A stretch of 47,731 nt of DNA, from assembly GCF_008923365.1 (NCBI RefSeq), contig NZ_WBMR01000059.1, positions 1 to 47,731 on the forward strand, given 5' to 3'. Each line of letters begins with the position of its first letter. Position 1 is the first letter of the stretch. Of this stretch, positions 8,352-16,793 are shown in pieces. The notes under the pieces were generated by a model that was not told where the DNA came from, did not search any database, and saw nothing but the letters and a program-made list of their open reading frames with translations. Both the position numbers and the translations under genes were made by a program. This DNA is from Actinomadura montaniterrae (lineage in GTDB: Bacteria; Actinomycetota; Actinomycetes; Streptosporangiales; Streptosporangiaceae).

Positions 8352-9011
8352 ATGACGTCCCAGACGGACCCGGCGCCCGTGCGGCATCCCTTGTTCGCGC
8401 GGTTCTACGCCCGGATGAGCCCGCTGATGGAGCGCGGCATCGGCCCCTACCGGTCCAGGCTGCTCGACGGGCTGCACGGGCGGGTCCTGGAGGTCGGCGC
8501 GGGCGCCGGCGCCAACTTCGCCCACTATCCGGCCGGCGTCACCGAGGTCCTCGCGGTCGAACCCGAAGCCCATCTCCGGCACCTCGCCGCTTCCGCCGCG
8601 AAGCAGGCGCCGGTGCCCGTCCAGGTCGTCGACGGCGTCGCCGACCGGCTCCCCGCGGACGACCGATCCTGCGACGCGGCCGTCGCCTGCTTGGTGCTGT
8701 GTACCGTGCCCGATCCGGACGCGGCCCTCGCCGAACTCTTCCGGATCCTCCGTCCGGGCGGGCAGTTGCGCTTCTTCGAGCACGTCCGGGCCGGCACGCC
8801 CGGCGGGCGCCGCGTCCAGCGCATCGCGGACGCCACCGTGTGGCCGCTCATCAGCGGCGGCTGCCACACGGGCCGCGACACGGCCGCGGCGATCGAGCGC
8901 GCCGGCTTCGTCATCGACCGGCTCGACACGCTCAGCCGCACCGACACGGGAATGCCCCCGCCCGCCGCCCCCCAGATCTTCGGCACCGCGACCCGGCCCC
9001 CCGAGCGCTGA
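8352..9011 (+). CDS. class I SAM-dependent methyltransferase
   Basis: A 219-residue protein with a Rossmann SAM-binding core. Motif I is RVLEVGAGAGANF and the acidic end of beta-2 is VLAVEPE. Motif II region is AVACLVLCTVPDPDAAL, and the post-II segment RILRPGGQLRFFEHV is characteristic of UbiE/Methyltransf_11 proteins. ATG 8352 is preceded by GGAGGGGGAG at 8340-8349. It reads in the same direction as the MFS gene, about 100 bp after it, but need not be in the same operon. The substrate is unknown. Confidence 0.88.
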   Translation: MTSQTDPAPVRHPLFARFYARMSPLMERGIGPYRSRLLDGLHGRVLEVGAGAGANFAHYPAGVTEVLAVEPEAHLRHLAASAAKQAPVPVQVVDGVADRLPADDRSCDAAVACLVLCTVPDPDAALAELFRILRPGGQLRFFEHVRAGTPGGRRVQRIADATVWPLISGGCHTGRDTAAAIERAGFVIDRLDTLSRTDTGMPPPAAPQIFGTATRPPER

Positions 9012-9039
9012 CCCCGCGCCCACGCCCCCACTAGCCGGG

Positions 9040-9056
9040 TGTCACCTGCCTGTCAC
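9040..9056. promoter_or_regulatory. TGTCAC-N5-TGTCAC direct repeat, candidate response-regulator site
   Basis: Two TGTCAC half-sites start 11 bp apart (9040 and 9051), the one-helical-turn direct repeat bound by OmpR-type regulators. They stand about 75-90 bp upstream of the HlyD-like fragment start. No matching response regulator remains downstream, consistent with a deletion. Confidence 0.4.
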
Positions 9057-9129
9057 CCGTGCCGGTGTAGGACTGCGGGCAAGGAGCCACGGACCGTGGT
9101 CCGCTGCCGCGAAGCTCCCGGGGTGAACG

Positions 9130-9376
9130 ATGAACGAGACGGTTTCGCAGGGGCCGGAGGCCGTGCCGCGGGCGGAGATCGAAGTCGCCGCGGAGAGGGC
9201 GAGGGGTCGGCGCGGTCGTGGCCGCTGGGTCGCCCTGGGCGCGGTGGTCGTGGTGCTGGTCGGAGGAGTGTGGACCTGGCGGGCCGGGGTGTTCTCTCCG
9301 ACCGCCTCGCCCGGTCAAGGGGTGGCGCCTTCGGTGGCGACGGCGGTGGTGGCCCGGCGGGACCTGTCGGACACAT
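9130..9376 (+). pseudogene. 5' fragment of HlyD-type periplasmic adaptor protein
   Basis: ATG 9130 opens a frame with a cytoplasmic basic stretch, one membrane segment (VALGAVVVVLVGGVWTW, about residues 34-50) and then APSVATAVVARRDLSDTS. That is the usual N-terminus of actinobacterial HlyD/peptidoglycan-binding adaptor proteins just before the lipoyl/barrel-sandwich part. The similarity stops at about 9376, and the frame ends at TGA 9430-9432 in unrelated sequence. From the same point another frame continues as a histidine kinase lacking its N-terminus. I read this as a deletion that joined the start of one gene to the middle of another. Confidence 0.6.
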
Positions 9377-10460
9377 CAACGAGGCGGCCCTTCCGCCAGG
9401 TGACGTGTCCGTCTCCGGCGGCGGTCCGCTGAGCAAGGAGCAGCTGCCCGACGGACGGCTGCCGGACCTCGCCGGCCTCGAGTCCGCACTGGCCAAGCAG
9501 ATGGCCGCGAGCGACCTGCACCAGGTCCTGATCGAGGCGCCGGCCGCCCTGGCGATCGTCACCCTGATCGCTCTCGTGCTCGGCTGGTTCGCGGCCGGCC
9601 GCGTCCTGCGCCTGCTCGCCCTGATCACCGCGGCCGCCCGCCGCATCTCGGCCAGCAGCCTGCACAGCCGGCTGGCCCTCCGCGGCCCCGACGACGAGCT
9701 CAAGGCGCTCGGCGACACCCTCGACGAGCTGTTCGAGCGCCTCGAGGCCTCCTTCGACGCTCAGCGGGACTTCGTTGCCAACGCCTCGCACGAGCTGCGC
9801 ACCCCGCTGACCAGGGAGCGCGCCATGCTGCAGGTCGCCCTCGACGACCCCGGCACCACCGCCGAGACCTGGCGCGAGGTCGTCGCGGACGTGCTCGCCT
9901 CCAACGCCGAGCAGGAAGGCCTCCTGGAGGCACTGCTCACCCTGGCGAGCAGCCAGGGCGGCCTCGGCGAACGCGAGACCGTCGACCTGGCGGACGTCAC
10001 CGGCGAAGTCGTCCGCGCCGCCCGTCCGGAGGCCGCGCGACGAGGCCTGTCGGTGGACGTCGCGACGCAGCGCGCGCCACTGCTCGGCGACAGGGTGCTC
10101 GTCCGGCGGCTCCTGTCCAACCTGGTCGACAACGCCATGCGCCACAACGTCGCGGGCGGGAAGATCGACATCTGGGTCGGGACCAGAGAGGGACGCGCGG
10201 TCCTGGCGGTGGCCAACACCGGCCCGGACGTCCCGCCCGAGGCCGTCGACCGCTTGTTCCGGCCCTTCCTCCGCCTGGACGAACGCCGGGTACGCCGCGA
10301 CAACGGCCACGGCCTGGGCCTGTCCATCGTCGACGCGATCGCCACCGCGCACGGCGCCGAGATCACCGCCCGGCCCAGGACGGGCGGCGGCCTGCTCATC
10401 GAGACCGCGTTCCTCCCGATACCGTCCGGCGACGCGTTGCGCGACCCTGCCGCCGAGCGG
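9377..10460 (+). pseudogene. sensor histidine kinase lacking its N-terminus
   Basis: From about 9377 a different frame encodes the end of a periplasmic loop, a membrane segment (LAIVTLIALVLGWFAAGRVL) and HAMP. HisKA (NASHELRTPLTRERAML) and HATPase (NLVDNAMRHN, GHGLGLSI) follow. TM1 and a plausible start and RBS are missing; the frame continues back into the HlyD-like fragment in the wrong phase. The kinase core closely resembles the intact kinase at 4901-6145 (for example LDELFERLEASFDAQR against LDGLFERLEAAFQAQR). After about 10460 the coding similarity ends, although the frame stays open to 10562. No partner response regulator is adjacent. Confidence 0.7.
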
Positions 10461-10463
10461 CCC

Positions 10464-10604
10464 ACATGGCGCGCTGGCCGGTCGACCAGGAGAACGCCTC
10501 CCACTGCTCGACCGTCGCGAACCGCGTGTGGAGTCGTCTGGAGACGGTCTGGACGCCGGTGAATCCAGCGGCGGTGAGAACGGCTTCGGCCTGCTCGTCG
10601 GCGG
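10464..10604 (-). pseudogene. C-terminal fragment of a SAM-dependent methyltransferase
   Basis: On the minus strand this stretch encodes ADEQAEAVLTAAGFTGVQ, then TVSRRLHTRFATVEQWEAFS and WSTGQRAMW. That is the typical tail of actinomycete Methyltransf_11 proteins, ending in a hydrophilic WS-GQRAMW motif. The similarity has no upstream SAM-binding half: the lipase stop lies at 10607. It also breaks off into unrelated sequence at about 10464. It therefore looks like a short gene remnant in the same rearranged region as the two fragments to the left. Confidence 0.5.
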
Positions 10605-10606
10605 GT

Positions 10607-11476
10607 TCAGAACGGCAGTCCGGTTCCGCAGGTGACGGGGCGCGGATGTGCGGGGTCGATGGCGTTGGTGACCAGGTCGGCCACGGTGGTGTCGTAGGCG
10701 AGGCCGATGTGCCCGACGGGGTCGTTGGGGCAGTGGTCCTGGACGTAGGTGTTGGTGACGCCGGGCTCGTCGACGAAGGAGACGCCCTTGGGGGTGACCA
10801 GGACGTCGGAGGTCGAGGCGATCACGGTGTAGGTGACGCCGGGCCGGGTGATCGGGCCGCTGTCGAGCTTCGCGACGGTCGGCGCGTCCGTGGTCAGTTC
10901 CGTGCAGGCCTTGCAGCCTGCCGTCGCCATCACCTGGTTGACCTGGTCCATGATGCCGAGCCCGCGTGCGATCGCGACCAGGCCGGCGAAGGAGGTGCCG
11001 TGCGTCGGCGGAGCGATCGCCACCACCCGGTCGATCCTGGCGGCCTTGCCGGGGACGAACTTGGGGATGTAGAGCGACAGGAACCCGCCCTCGGAGTGCC
11101 CGATGAGATCCACCTTCGACGCGCCCGTCCTGGTGAGGACCTTGTCGATCAGGGCCGAGACTTCCCGGGCCGAGGCGTCGATCGGCTGGAAGCCGCCCAC
11201 CGGGATCGGCGGTAGAGCCTCGCCGTAGGTCTCGGCGTAGACGCAGTATCCGGCCGCCGCGAGCGCCGGGCCGAGGGTGAGGAAGTTGCCGGGGCCGTTG
11301 CCGCCGAGCCCGTGCAGGAGCACGACGGGGTTCGGATGCGCCGCCGAAGGACGGCAGTCGTAGTCGTTGAACCCGGACGAGGACGCGGCGGACGCGGGGG
11401 CGGCCTGCAGCACCGGCACGGCGACCAGCGCGGCCAGGCAGATGCCGAGTGCTCTCCGGAACGAACTGAAGCCCAT
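10607..11476 (-). CDS. secreted lipase/esterase, alpha/beta hydrolase
   Basis: A 289-residue secreted enzyme. The signal peptide is MGFSSFRRALGICLAALVAV with cleavage expected after APASA. The oxyanion-hole motif is VVLLHGLGG, the nucleophile elbow is IGHSEGG, and a C-terminal His lies in DPVGHIGL. Paired Cys in a CKAC segment may form a disulfide. The pattern fits the class-2 lipase family of actinomycetes (triacylglycerol lipase/esterase). ATG 11476 was chosen over upstream ATGs because GGAGG stands 7 bp before it and it gives a clean signal peptide. It is divergent from a TetR gene, with a perfect palindrome between them. Confidence 0.9.
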   Translation of the reverse strand: MGFSSFRRALGICLAALVAVPVLQAAPASAASSSGFNDYDCRPSAAHPNPVVLLHGLGGNGPGNFLTLGPALAAAGYCVYAETYGEALPPIPVGGFQPIDASAREVSALIDKVLTRTGASKVDLIGHSEGGFLSLYIPKFVPGKAARIDRVVAIAPPTHGTSFAGLVAIARGLGIMDQVNQVMATAGCKACTELTTDAPTVAKLDSGPITRPGVTYTVIASTSDVLVTPKGVSFVDEPGVTNTYVQDHCPNDPVGHIGLAYDTTVADLVTNAIDPAHPRPVTCGTGLPF

Positions 11477-11522
11477 GGTGGCCTCCATGGTCGGGGGGTG
11501 GCGAGGCCAGTAGAACATGGTG

Positions 11523-11539
11523 CCTTGTTCTGAACAAGG
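11523..11539. promoter_or_regulatory. perfect 17-bp palindrome, candidate TetR operator
   Basis: CCTTGTTCTGAACAAGG, symmetrical about T11531, followed by a further half-site CCTTGTT at 11542-11548. It lies between the lipase start (11476, minus) and the TetR start (11591, plus) in the most AT-rich part of the gap, where both promoters must lie. It is a good candidate for autoregulation and lipase control. Confidence 0.65.
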
Positions 11540-11590
11540 TGCCTTGTTGATAAATCGCGGGTGTTCCCTCCGCCGGTAGACTCACCTCCG

Positions 11591-12247
11591 ATGAACGCTG
11601 GGAAGCCCGCGACCGGGGCACGGCCGCGGCGGATCCGGGGGCTCGACGCCGAGCAGCGCCGCGAGCAGCGTCGCCGGCAGCTCCTGGACTCGGCGCTGGA
11701 ACTGTTCGCCGAGCAGGGGTACCACGGAACCTCGATCGAGCAGATCTGCCAGCACGCCTACGTCGGCACCAAGGGCTTCTACGAGACGTTCGACGGCCGC
11801 GAGGACTGCTACATCGCCCTGCTGCGGGAGATCACCGAGCAGCTCCAGGCGTACATGCTCGAACGCCTCGAAACGGTCCGCGCCGACGGTGAACAGGCCG
11901 AGCGGATGCTGGTCGAGGCCTTCGCGCACGCCCTGATCGACGACCCGCGCCGCGCGCTGGTCACGTTCGGCGGCGCGGGCGCCATCTCCGCGGCCGTCGA
12001 GCGGCAGCGCCGCCGGAACCGGCGCTGGGCCGCCGCGTTCGTCGAGTCGCTGTGGGACCGGCACGGCGTCGCGTCCCCCGGCCCGGACGTGCGGCGCATC
12101 GCGATCGGCCTCGTCGGCGGGCTGTTCGACCTCATCTCCGACTGGCTGCTGGACGCCGATCCCCGCGACCACGAGCACGTCGAAGCGCTGATCCGCGACC
12201 TCAGCGCCTTCTACGCCGTCGTCCGCGCCGGCGTCGCGTCCGCCTGA
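11591..12247 (+). CDS. TetR-family transcriptional regulator
   Basis: A 218-residue regulator. A basic N-terminus precedes the HTH at about 30-75 (LLDSALELFAEQGYHGTSIEQI, VGTKGFYETFDGREDCY). The C-terminal domain is helical and has a hydrophobic segment IGLVGGLFDLISDWLL. ATG 11591 is used; a GTG at 11561 is a possible longer start. The divergent secreted lipase and the palindrome between them suggest a local repressor pair. The gene is followed on the same strand by an MFS-SnoaL pair after a 284-bp gap, so it could also affect those. Confidence 0.9.
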   Translation: MNAGKPATGARPRRIRGLDAEQRREQRRRQLLDSALELFAEQGYHGTSIEQICQHAYVGTKGFYETFDGREDCYIALLREITEQLQAYMLERLETVRADGEQAERMLVEAFAHALIDDPRRALVTFGGAGAISAAVERQRRRNRRWAAAFVESLWDRHGVASPGPDVRRIAIGLVGGLFDLISDWLLDADPRDHEHVEALIRDLSAFYAVVRAGVASA

Positions 12248-12380
12248 CCGCACGGGACGGATCGCGGCCCCTCACCCGCCCGCGGCTCGCGGAGCCGCTT
12301 GACGATCTTCTCGCCGCGTGAGGAGCGTGCTGCGGCGGCCCCGGCGCCGCGCCCGTGATCGTCGACGGCCGTGCGGCGCG

Positions 12381-12418
12381 CACCGGAGCCGGTGTGCAAA
12401 ATGCACGCCGCTCCGGTG
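12381..12418. promoter_or_regulatory. 38-bp near-perfect palindrome upstream of MFS gene
   Basis: Outer arms CACCGGAGC / GCTCCGGTG are perfect. Inner arms CGGTGTGCA / TGCACGCCG have one mismatch around AAA. The GTGCAAAATGCAC core is AT-richer than the surroundings. It lies about 115 bp before the MFS GTG at 12532 in a 284-bp gap that has no convincing gene. Likely an operator for the MFS/SnoaL unit. Confidence 0.5.
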
Positions 12419-12531
12419 ACGTCCGGCACTGTGCCCGCCCCCGCCCGCCGGTCGAAGATCGCCTCAGGCGCCGCGGACCGCCCCCGAGCGGCGTCCCCAC
12501 CACCAACGGACCCCTCGGAAGGGAGGGCCTC

Positions 12532-13728
12532 GTGCGGACCCGTTCCTCGCGCCCGGCGCTGCTCGCGCTCTCGCTGGGCTACTTCGCGCTGGGCACCGCC
12601 TCGCTGGCGGTCGTCGGCCTGAGCGCCCCGATCGGCCGGGACCTGCACGTCCGGCCGGCCACGGTCGGGACCCTGGTCACCGTCTTCGCGCTGGTCTTCG
12701 CCCTGGCGGCGCCCGCCGCGACGATCCTGCTCGGGCGGATGTGCCGCAAACGCGCGCTGCTGCTGGGCCTCGGGCTGCTGGCGCTCGGCGGGGTCGCCGC
12801 GGCCCTCGCCCCCGACTACCCGGCGCTGTGCGCGGCGCGCGTGCTCGCGGGGCTCGGCGCCGCGGTGTTCGGGCCCGCCGCGTCCGCCGCGGGGTCGGCG
12901 ATCGTGCCCGCCGATCAGCGCGCCCGCGCCCTCGCCACCGTCTTCGCCGGGATGACCGCGGCCTCCGTCCTCGGCGTACCGCTGGCCTCCTCGGCGGGGG
13001 ACGCGCTCGGCTGGCGCGGCACGATGCTGGGCGTCGCTGCGCTCACCGCCGTCGCGTTCGCCCTGCTCGCGCGGTTCCTGCCCGCGGTGGAACCGGAACC
13101 GGCGCCGACCGCCCGGACGTTCGCCGGCACGCTGCGCGCCCCCGGCGCGATGCCGATGGTCGGCACCACGTTCATGATCATGACCGCGCAGTTCACCGTG
13201 TACGGCGTCGCCGGCGCCTACCTGGCCGCCCGGTTCGGCGCCGCGCAGGGCACCGTCGCGCTGGTGCTGTTCGGCTTCGGCGCGCTCGGGACGCTCGGCA
13301 ACGTCCTCGGCTCCCGCCTGTACGCCAGGCTCGGCGGGACGGGGACCGTCGGCGTCGCGCTCGGCTGCTTCGCGGCCGGGTTCGCCGCGCTGACCGGCGT
13401 CCCCGGATCGCTGCCGCTCGCCCTGCCCGCGCTGGCGGTGTGGGCGTTCGCGAGCGGGCTGTTCATGGCCCCGCAGCAGGCCCGGCTGGTCGAGCTGCTC
13501 CCGGAGCGGCGCGGCATCCTGCTCGCGCTGAACGCCTCCGGCCTCTACCTGGGCATGAGCCTCGGCAGCCTCGCCGGCAGCGCCCTGCTGCCCGCCCTCG
13601 GCGCGCGCCCGCTCTCCGCCCTCGCCCTGCTCCCGCTCGCCCTGGCGGCGGCCGCCCACCTGGCGTCCGCGCGCCGCACCCGGCCCGTCCGGGCCCTCAC
13701 CGAGAGCCCGCTCCTCACCCAGCACTGA
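12532..13728 (+). CDS. MFS transporter, DHA1-like 12-TM
   Basis: A 398-residue permease with about 12 hydrophobic segments. Family features include the N-terminal LALSLGYFALGTASLAVVGL, a motif-A-like loop LLGRMCRKRALLLG, and GLGAAVFGPAASAAGSAIVP in TM4-5. A GNVLGSRLYARLGG motif is present in the second half. This fits the AraJ/CynX-like arabinose-efflux permease group of DHA1. GTG 12532 was chosen because GGAAGGGAGGG immediately precedes it; longer readings lack hydrophobic character. A SnoaL-like gene follows 12 bp downstream and is probably cotranscribed. Substrate unknown. Confidence 0.88.
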   Translation: MRTRSSRPALLALSLGYFALGTASLAVVGLSAPIGRDLHVRPATVGTLVTVFALVFALAAPAATILLGRMCRKRALLLGLGLLALGGVAAALAPDYPALCAARVLAGLGAAVFGPAASAAGSAIVPADQRARALATVFAGMTAASVLGVPLASSAGDALGWRGTMLGVAALTAVAFALLARFLPAVEPEPAPTARTFAGTLRAPGAMPMVGTTFMIMTAQFTVYGVAGAYLAARFGAAQGTVALVLFGFGALGTLGNVLGSRLYARLGGTGTVGVALGCFAAGFAALTGVPGSLPLALPALAVWAFASGLFMAPQQARLVELLPERRGILLALNASGLYLGMSLGSLAGSALLPALGARPLSALALLPLALAAAAHLASARRTRPVRALTESPLLTQH

Positions 13729-13740
13729 AAGGCCGGCCGC

Positions 13741-14103
13741 ATGTCCGAGTTCATCCGCGACTACATCGAGACCATCTGGAACCAGGGCCGCACCGAGGAG
13801 TCCGGGCGGTTCCTCGCCGACGACCTCGTCCAGCACAACCCTCACCTGCCGGACGGGCGCAAGCCGCTCGTCGACTTCATCGACGGCCTGCGCTGGCAAC
13901 TGCCCGGCCTGCGCTTCGACGTCCGCCGGACGGCCGCCGAAGGCGACCTGGTGTTCGCGCACAGCCTCTTCACCGCCGAGCCCGGCGCCCGCGGCACCGC
14001 CGTGGTCGACGTGTTCCGCATCGCCGGCGGGCTCATCGTCGAGCACTGGGACGTGCGCGAGGACGTCCCCGAGTCCACCGCCAGCGGCAACCCCGTCGCC
14101 TGA
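13741..14103 (+). CDS. SnoaL-like / NTF2-fold protein
   Basis: A 120-residue NTF2-superfamily protein. It opens with the family helix (IRDYIETIWNQGRTEESGRF) and LVQHNPHLPDGRKPLVDFI, and ends with IVEHWDVREDVP, the typical SnoaL-like tail. SnoaL proteins include polyketide cyclases and small-molecule isomerases, but most members have unassigned substrates. It is tightly linked to the MFS gene (12 bp, RBS AAAGG), suggesting the two act on the same compound (inference). Confidence 0.85.
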   Translation: MSEFIRDYIETIWNQGRTEESGRFLADDLVQHNPHLPDGRKPLVDFIDGLRWQLPGLRFDVRRTAAEGDLVFAHSLFTAEPGARGTAVVDVFRIAGGLIVEHWDVREDVPESTASGNPVA

Positions 14104-14153
14104 CCAGCGAGAACATTCGCGTCAACGGCGGCGCCGTCTGATCCCGCGGGCCC

Positions 14154-14816
14154 TCATCGGGACGCGGTCTCCCAGGCGAAGCCGTCGGGGTCGGTGAAGG
14201 AGCCGGCGTCGCCCCTGATCACGATGCGGTGCGATCCGGTGCCCTCCTGGGGGACGCCGGCGTCCTTGGCGAGCGCGCGGCGCGGGTAGAGCGCCAGCGT
14301 GACGGCCGACGAGGGCGTGTCGAACTCGACGTACTTGCCGCCGAAGCTCTTCGCCACCGCGAGGCCGCGCGCGACGTAGAACCGCTTGCTCGCCTTGACG
14401 TCCGCGACGCCCAGCAGGAGCGCGACCTGGTCGATCTCCCGGGCGGCGGGGCCGGTGTCCTTCTTCTTCGAGGACGCGATCTTGCAGATCGTCCCGTCCG
14501 GGGCGCGGACGATGCCGCCGTACCCCCAGAAGCTCTTCGTGGCCGGCTTCAGCGTCGTGGCGCCGGCGTCGACGGCGGCGTTCATGAAGGCGTCGACGTT
14601 GCCGGGCTGGGACACCACGAGGGACAGCGCGAACCCGCGGAAGCCGCCGGCCGGCGCGTCCGAGGCGCGCACGTCCACGTACGGGCCCAGCCCGAAGGCC
14701 TCGTAGAAGGCCTTCGCGGCCGCGGGGTCGTCGACTTCCAGGATGACGGATCCGAGGGAGGTCATGGCGTTCCCGTCCGGTGCGTTCGAGGTCTCGGTGG
14801 GGGCGGTGTCGGTCAC
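14154..14816 (-). CDS. VOC-superfamily (glyoxalase/bleomycin-resistance-like) protein
   Basis: A 220-residue protein made of two VOC modules. Module 1 (about 20-115) has LGSVILEVDDPAAAKAFYEAF and ends IVRAPDGTICKI. Module 2 (about 128-218) begins VALLLGVADVKASKRFY and ends FTDPDGFAWE. The GTG start at 14816 is supported by AGGAG six bases upstream. An internal ATG at 14765 would shorten it to the domain edge. VOC proteins bind a metal or small molecule; the actual ligand is not predictable here. Confidence 0.88.
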   Translation of the reverse strand: MTDTAPTETSNAPDGNAMTSLGSVILEVDDPAAAKAFYEAFGLGPYVDVRASDAPAGGFRGFALSLVVSQPGNVDAFMNAAVDAGATTLKPATKSFWGYGGIVRAPDGTICKIASSKKKDTGPAAREIDQVALLLGVADVKASKRFYVARGLAVAKSFGGKYVEFDTPSSAVTLALYPRRALAKDAGVPQEGTGSHRIVIRGDAGSFTDPDGFAWETASR

Positions 14817-15062
14817 GGTCGCTCCTGGAGTCGGGGGCCGCTGCGGGCCGGTCGTTCAGGTGCTCACAGCCTGTCGTCCGGTCCGCCTTGCGCGCATGCG
14901 TGGCGACCACGGATTCGCCTACGTAGCGGGGACACGGAACGCGCTCGGTGGCGTCCCGGGCGGGGGGCCTTCCGTCCACTTGTGGACGCCGGTCGCCGCA
15001 GGTCGAGGGCCGGTTTCCGGATCGCGCCACCGTACGCTTGCGGCGATCTCGGGAGGTCGTGG

Positions 15063-15542
15063 ATGGATCGGCTGTACGAACGTTCCAGCAGGCGGTGCGA
15101 GGCCGGGTCGCTCGATCCGGCGGTGCGGGACGCGATCGCCGCGCACGCCGAGGCGCACCAGCTCGGCGACGTGCTGGGCGCGGCGCGGTGGTGCTGCGCG
15201 ACGCGCAGCGTGCGGCTCAAGCGCCCGGGCCTGCTCATGCGGCTGACGAAGTCCGGCGACCCCGACAAGGAGCACACCACGGTCGCGCTGATCCTGCCGC
15301 GCTACCTGGTCGTGGCCGTGGCCGGCGAGCAGCGGGGCGTCCACGTCCGGTCGATCCGCCTCGAGGACGTGAGCGTCGGCCGGGGCCTGGCCTCGGCCAT
15401 CGACACCGGCGTCAGCGCGACCGGGCTGTGGACGGGGACGACGGAGCCCGCCTCGTTCTACATCGGCCTGGGCGACGACGCGGACGGCAGGGCGTTCCTC
15501 GACACCCTGCGCGGCGCGATCACCGAGGTCAAAAGCTTCTGA
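15063..15542 (+). CDS. hypothetical protein, PH-like pattern
   Basis: A 159-residue cytosolic protein with no signal peptide. An N-terminal helix (MDRLYERSSRRCEAG) is followed by a strand-rich part (TTVALILPRYLVVAVAGEQRGVHVRS, split here as TTVALILPRYLVVAV and GEQRGVHVRS). It ends with a helix GRAFLDTLRGAITEVKSF. The strand order with a C-terminal helix recalls bacterial PH-like domains, but this is only a guess. ATG 15063 follows GGGAGG at about 15051-15056. It is convergent with the secreted protein at 15630. Confidence 0.7.
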   Translation: MDRLYERSSRRCEAGSLDPAVRDAIAAHAEAHQLGDVLGAARWCCATRSVRLKRPGLLMRLTKSGDPDKEHTTVALILPRYLVVAVAGEQRGVHVRSIRLEDVSVGRGLASAIDTGVSATGLWTGTTEPASFYIGLGDDADGRAFLDTLRGAITEVKSF

Positions 15543-15629
15543 CTTCCGTTTTCCGGGACGGGCCGCCGGCCCCCGCGCCTCGTCCGCGCGGGGTCCGGCC
15601 TCGCGTGGCCGCCGCGGCTCGGCCGGGCG

Positions 15630-16646
15630 TCAGGAACCGTTGAAGGCCGCCGGGCCGTCTCCTTGCGTGCCGACTCCCCAGATGCCGCCGGGTACGGCGG
15701 CGAGGCCGTTCACCATGGCCCCGGACGGGATCGTCACCTGCTCCCACTTGCCGCCGCTGTAGCGGTACGGGGGCTTCGCCGGCGGCGCGGACTCCGCCGG
15801 CGCGACCCAGGGGGTCCCGGACGCGTCCACGGTCAGGTCGACGAGGTCGCCGAGCCCCTCCGGGGGTGCGATCCAGGTCCACGCGGTTCCGTTCCAGTGC
15901 GCCAGACGCTGCGCCGTGATGCCCCAGACGTCGTTCGGGGCGACCGGGACGACCTTGCGGAACCAGTCGTTCTCGGAGACGGCGGACAGCGGGACGTTCT
16001 TCCAGGCCGTGCCGTCGAAGTGCGCGGCGGCGGGCTTCTGCTGGATGCCGTTCTCGTACCCGACCGCCCACGCGTCGGTCGCGGTGAGCGCCTGCAGGTC
16101 GGCGACGTAGTCGACGCCGGGCACGTCGACGACCGTCCAACCGTCGCCGGTGCGCTTGAACACCCGCTCCCCGGACTCCAGGTCCCAGGCGTTGACGAAG
16201 GTGCCCGCCGGACCGGTGGCGAGCACCGACACCGAGCCGGTCGGACCGGTGACCTTCTGGAACGCCGAGCCGTCGAAGCGCGCCATGTACGAGTTCGAAC
16301 CGGCGATCCAGGTCTCGCCCGCGCCCGAGGCGATCCGCGTGATCTCGCCCTGGCCCGTCCAGCCGTTGATCGGGTACTCCTTCCAGGACGAGCCGACCCG
16401 GCGCCGCACGACCGGGTTCCCGTCGTTGTACACGGGGCAGAGGTCGCCCCAGCGGATGCAGTACCTGCCCTGCACGCCGCCGACCCAGACACCGCCCGCG
16501 CCGTCGGCGGTGACGTCGTTGAGCCGGGCCGTCGGCCACAGGAAGGGCAGGGCGACGGTGCGCAGTTCGGGGGCGGCCGCGAGGGCGGGTGCGGGAAGGG
16601 AGGCGAGGACGGCGGCGGCGGTGACGGCCGCGATGGCACGTTTCAT
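15630..16646 (-). CDS. secreted beta-propeller-like repeat protein
   Basis: A 338-residue exported protein. The signal peptide MKRAIAAVTAAAVLASLPAP probably ends at ALA-AAPE. The mature part is built of repeats of about 40-45 residues with the pattern (W/A)-x-G-x-W-x-V-G followed by HxNGTAW or RFDGSAF. Examples are GGVWVGGVQ, GETWIAGSN, DAWAVGYE, NDVWGITAQ and GIWGVGTQ. This is typical of WD40/YVTN-like beta propellers. Four Cys cluster near the N-terminus (RYCIRWGDLCPVY). ATG 16646 gives the best signal peptide; a TTG 18 bp upstream is possible. Role unknown, probably extracellular binding. Confidence 0.8.
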   Translation of the reverse strand: MKRAIAAVTAAAVLASLPAPALAAAPELRTVALPFLWPTARLNDVTADGAGGVWVGGVQGRYCIRWGDLCPVYNDGNPVVRRRVGSSWKEYPINGWTGQGEITRIASGAGETWIAGSNSYMARFDGSAFQKVTGPTGSVSVLATGPAGTFVNAWDLESGERVFKRTGDGWTVVDVPGVDYVADLQALTATDAWAVGYENGIQQKPAAAHFDGTAWKNVPLSAVSENDWFRKVVPVAPNDVWGITAQRLAHWNGTAWTWIAPPEGLGDLVDLTVDASGTPWVAPAESAPPAKPPYRYSGGKWEQVTIPSGAMVNGLAAVPGGIWGVGTQGDGPAAFNGS

Positions 16647-16793
16647 GGGAGCACTATTCGCCAAAAAGACGCCAGTGTCTACTGGGGAGGTCGGGACGCC
16701 TTCTTCGCGCCCGCCCCCGGCCCGAGTGATGAGTTACCGGCCCCGCACCCGTCATACCTACGACGGGAAACGACGAGGCGGAAGGACGACGCC

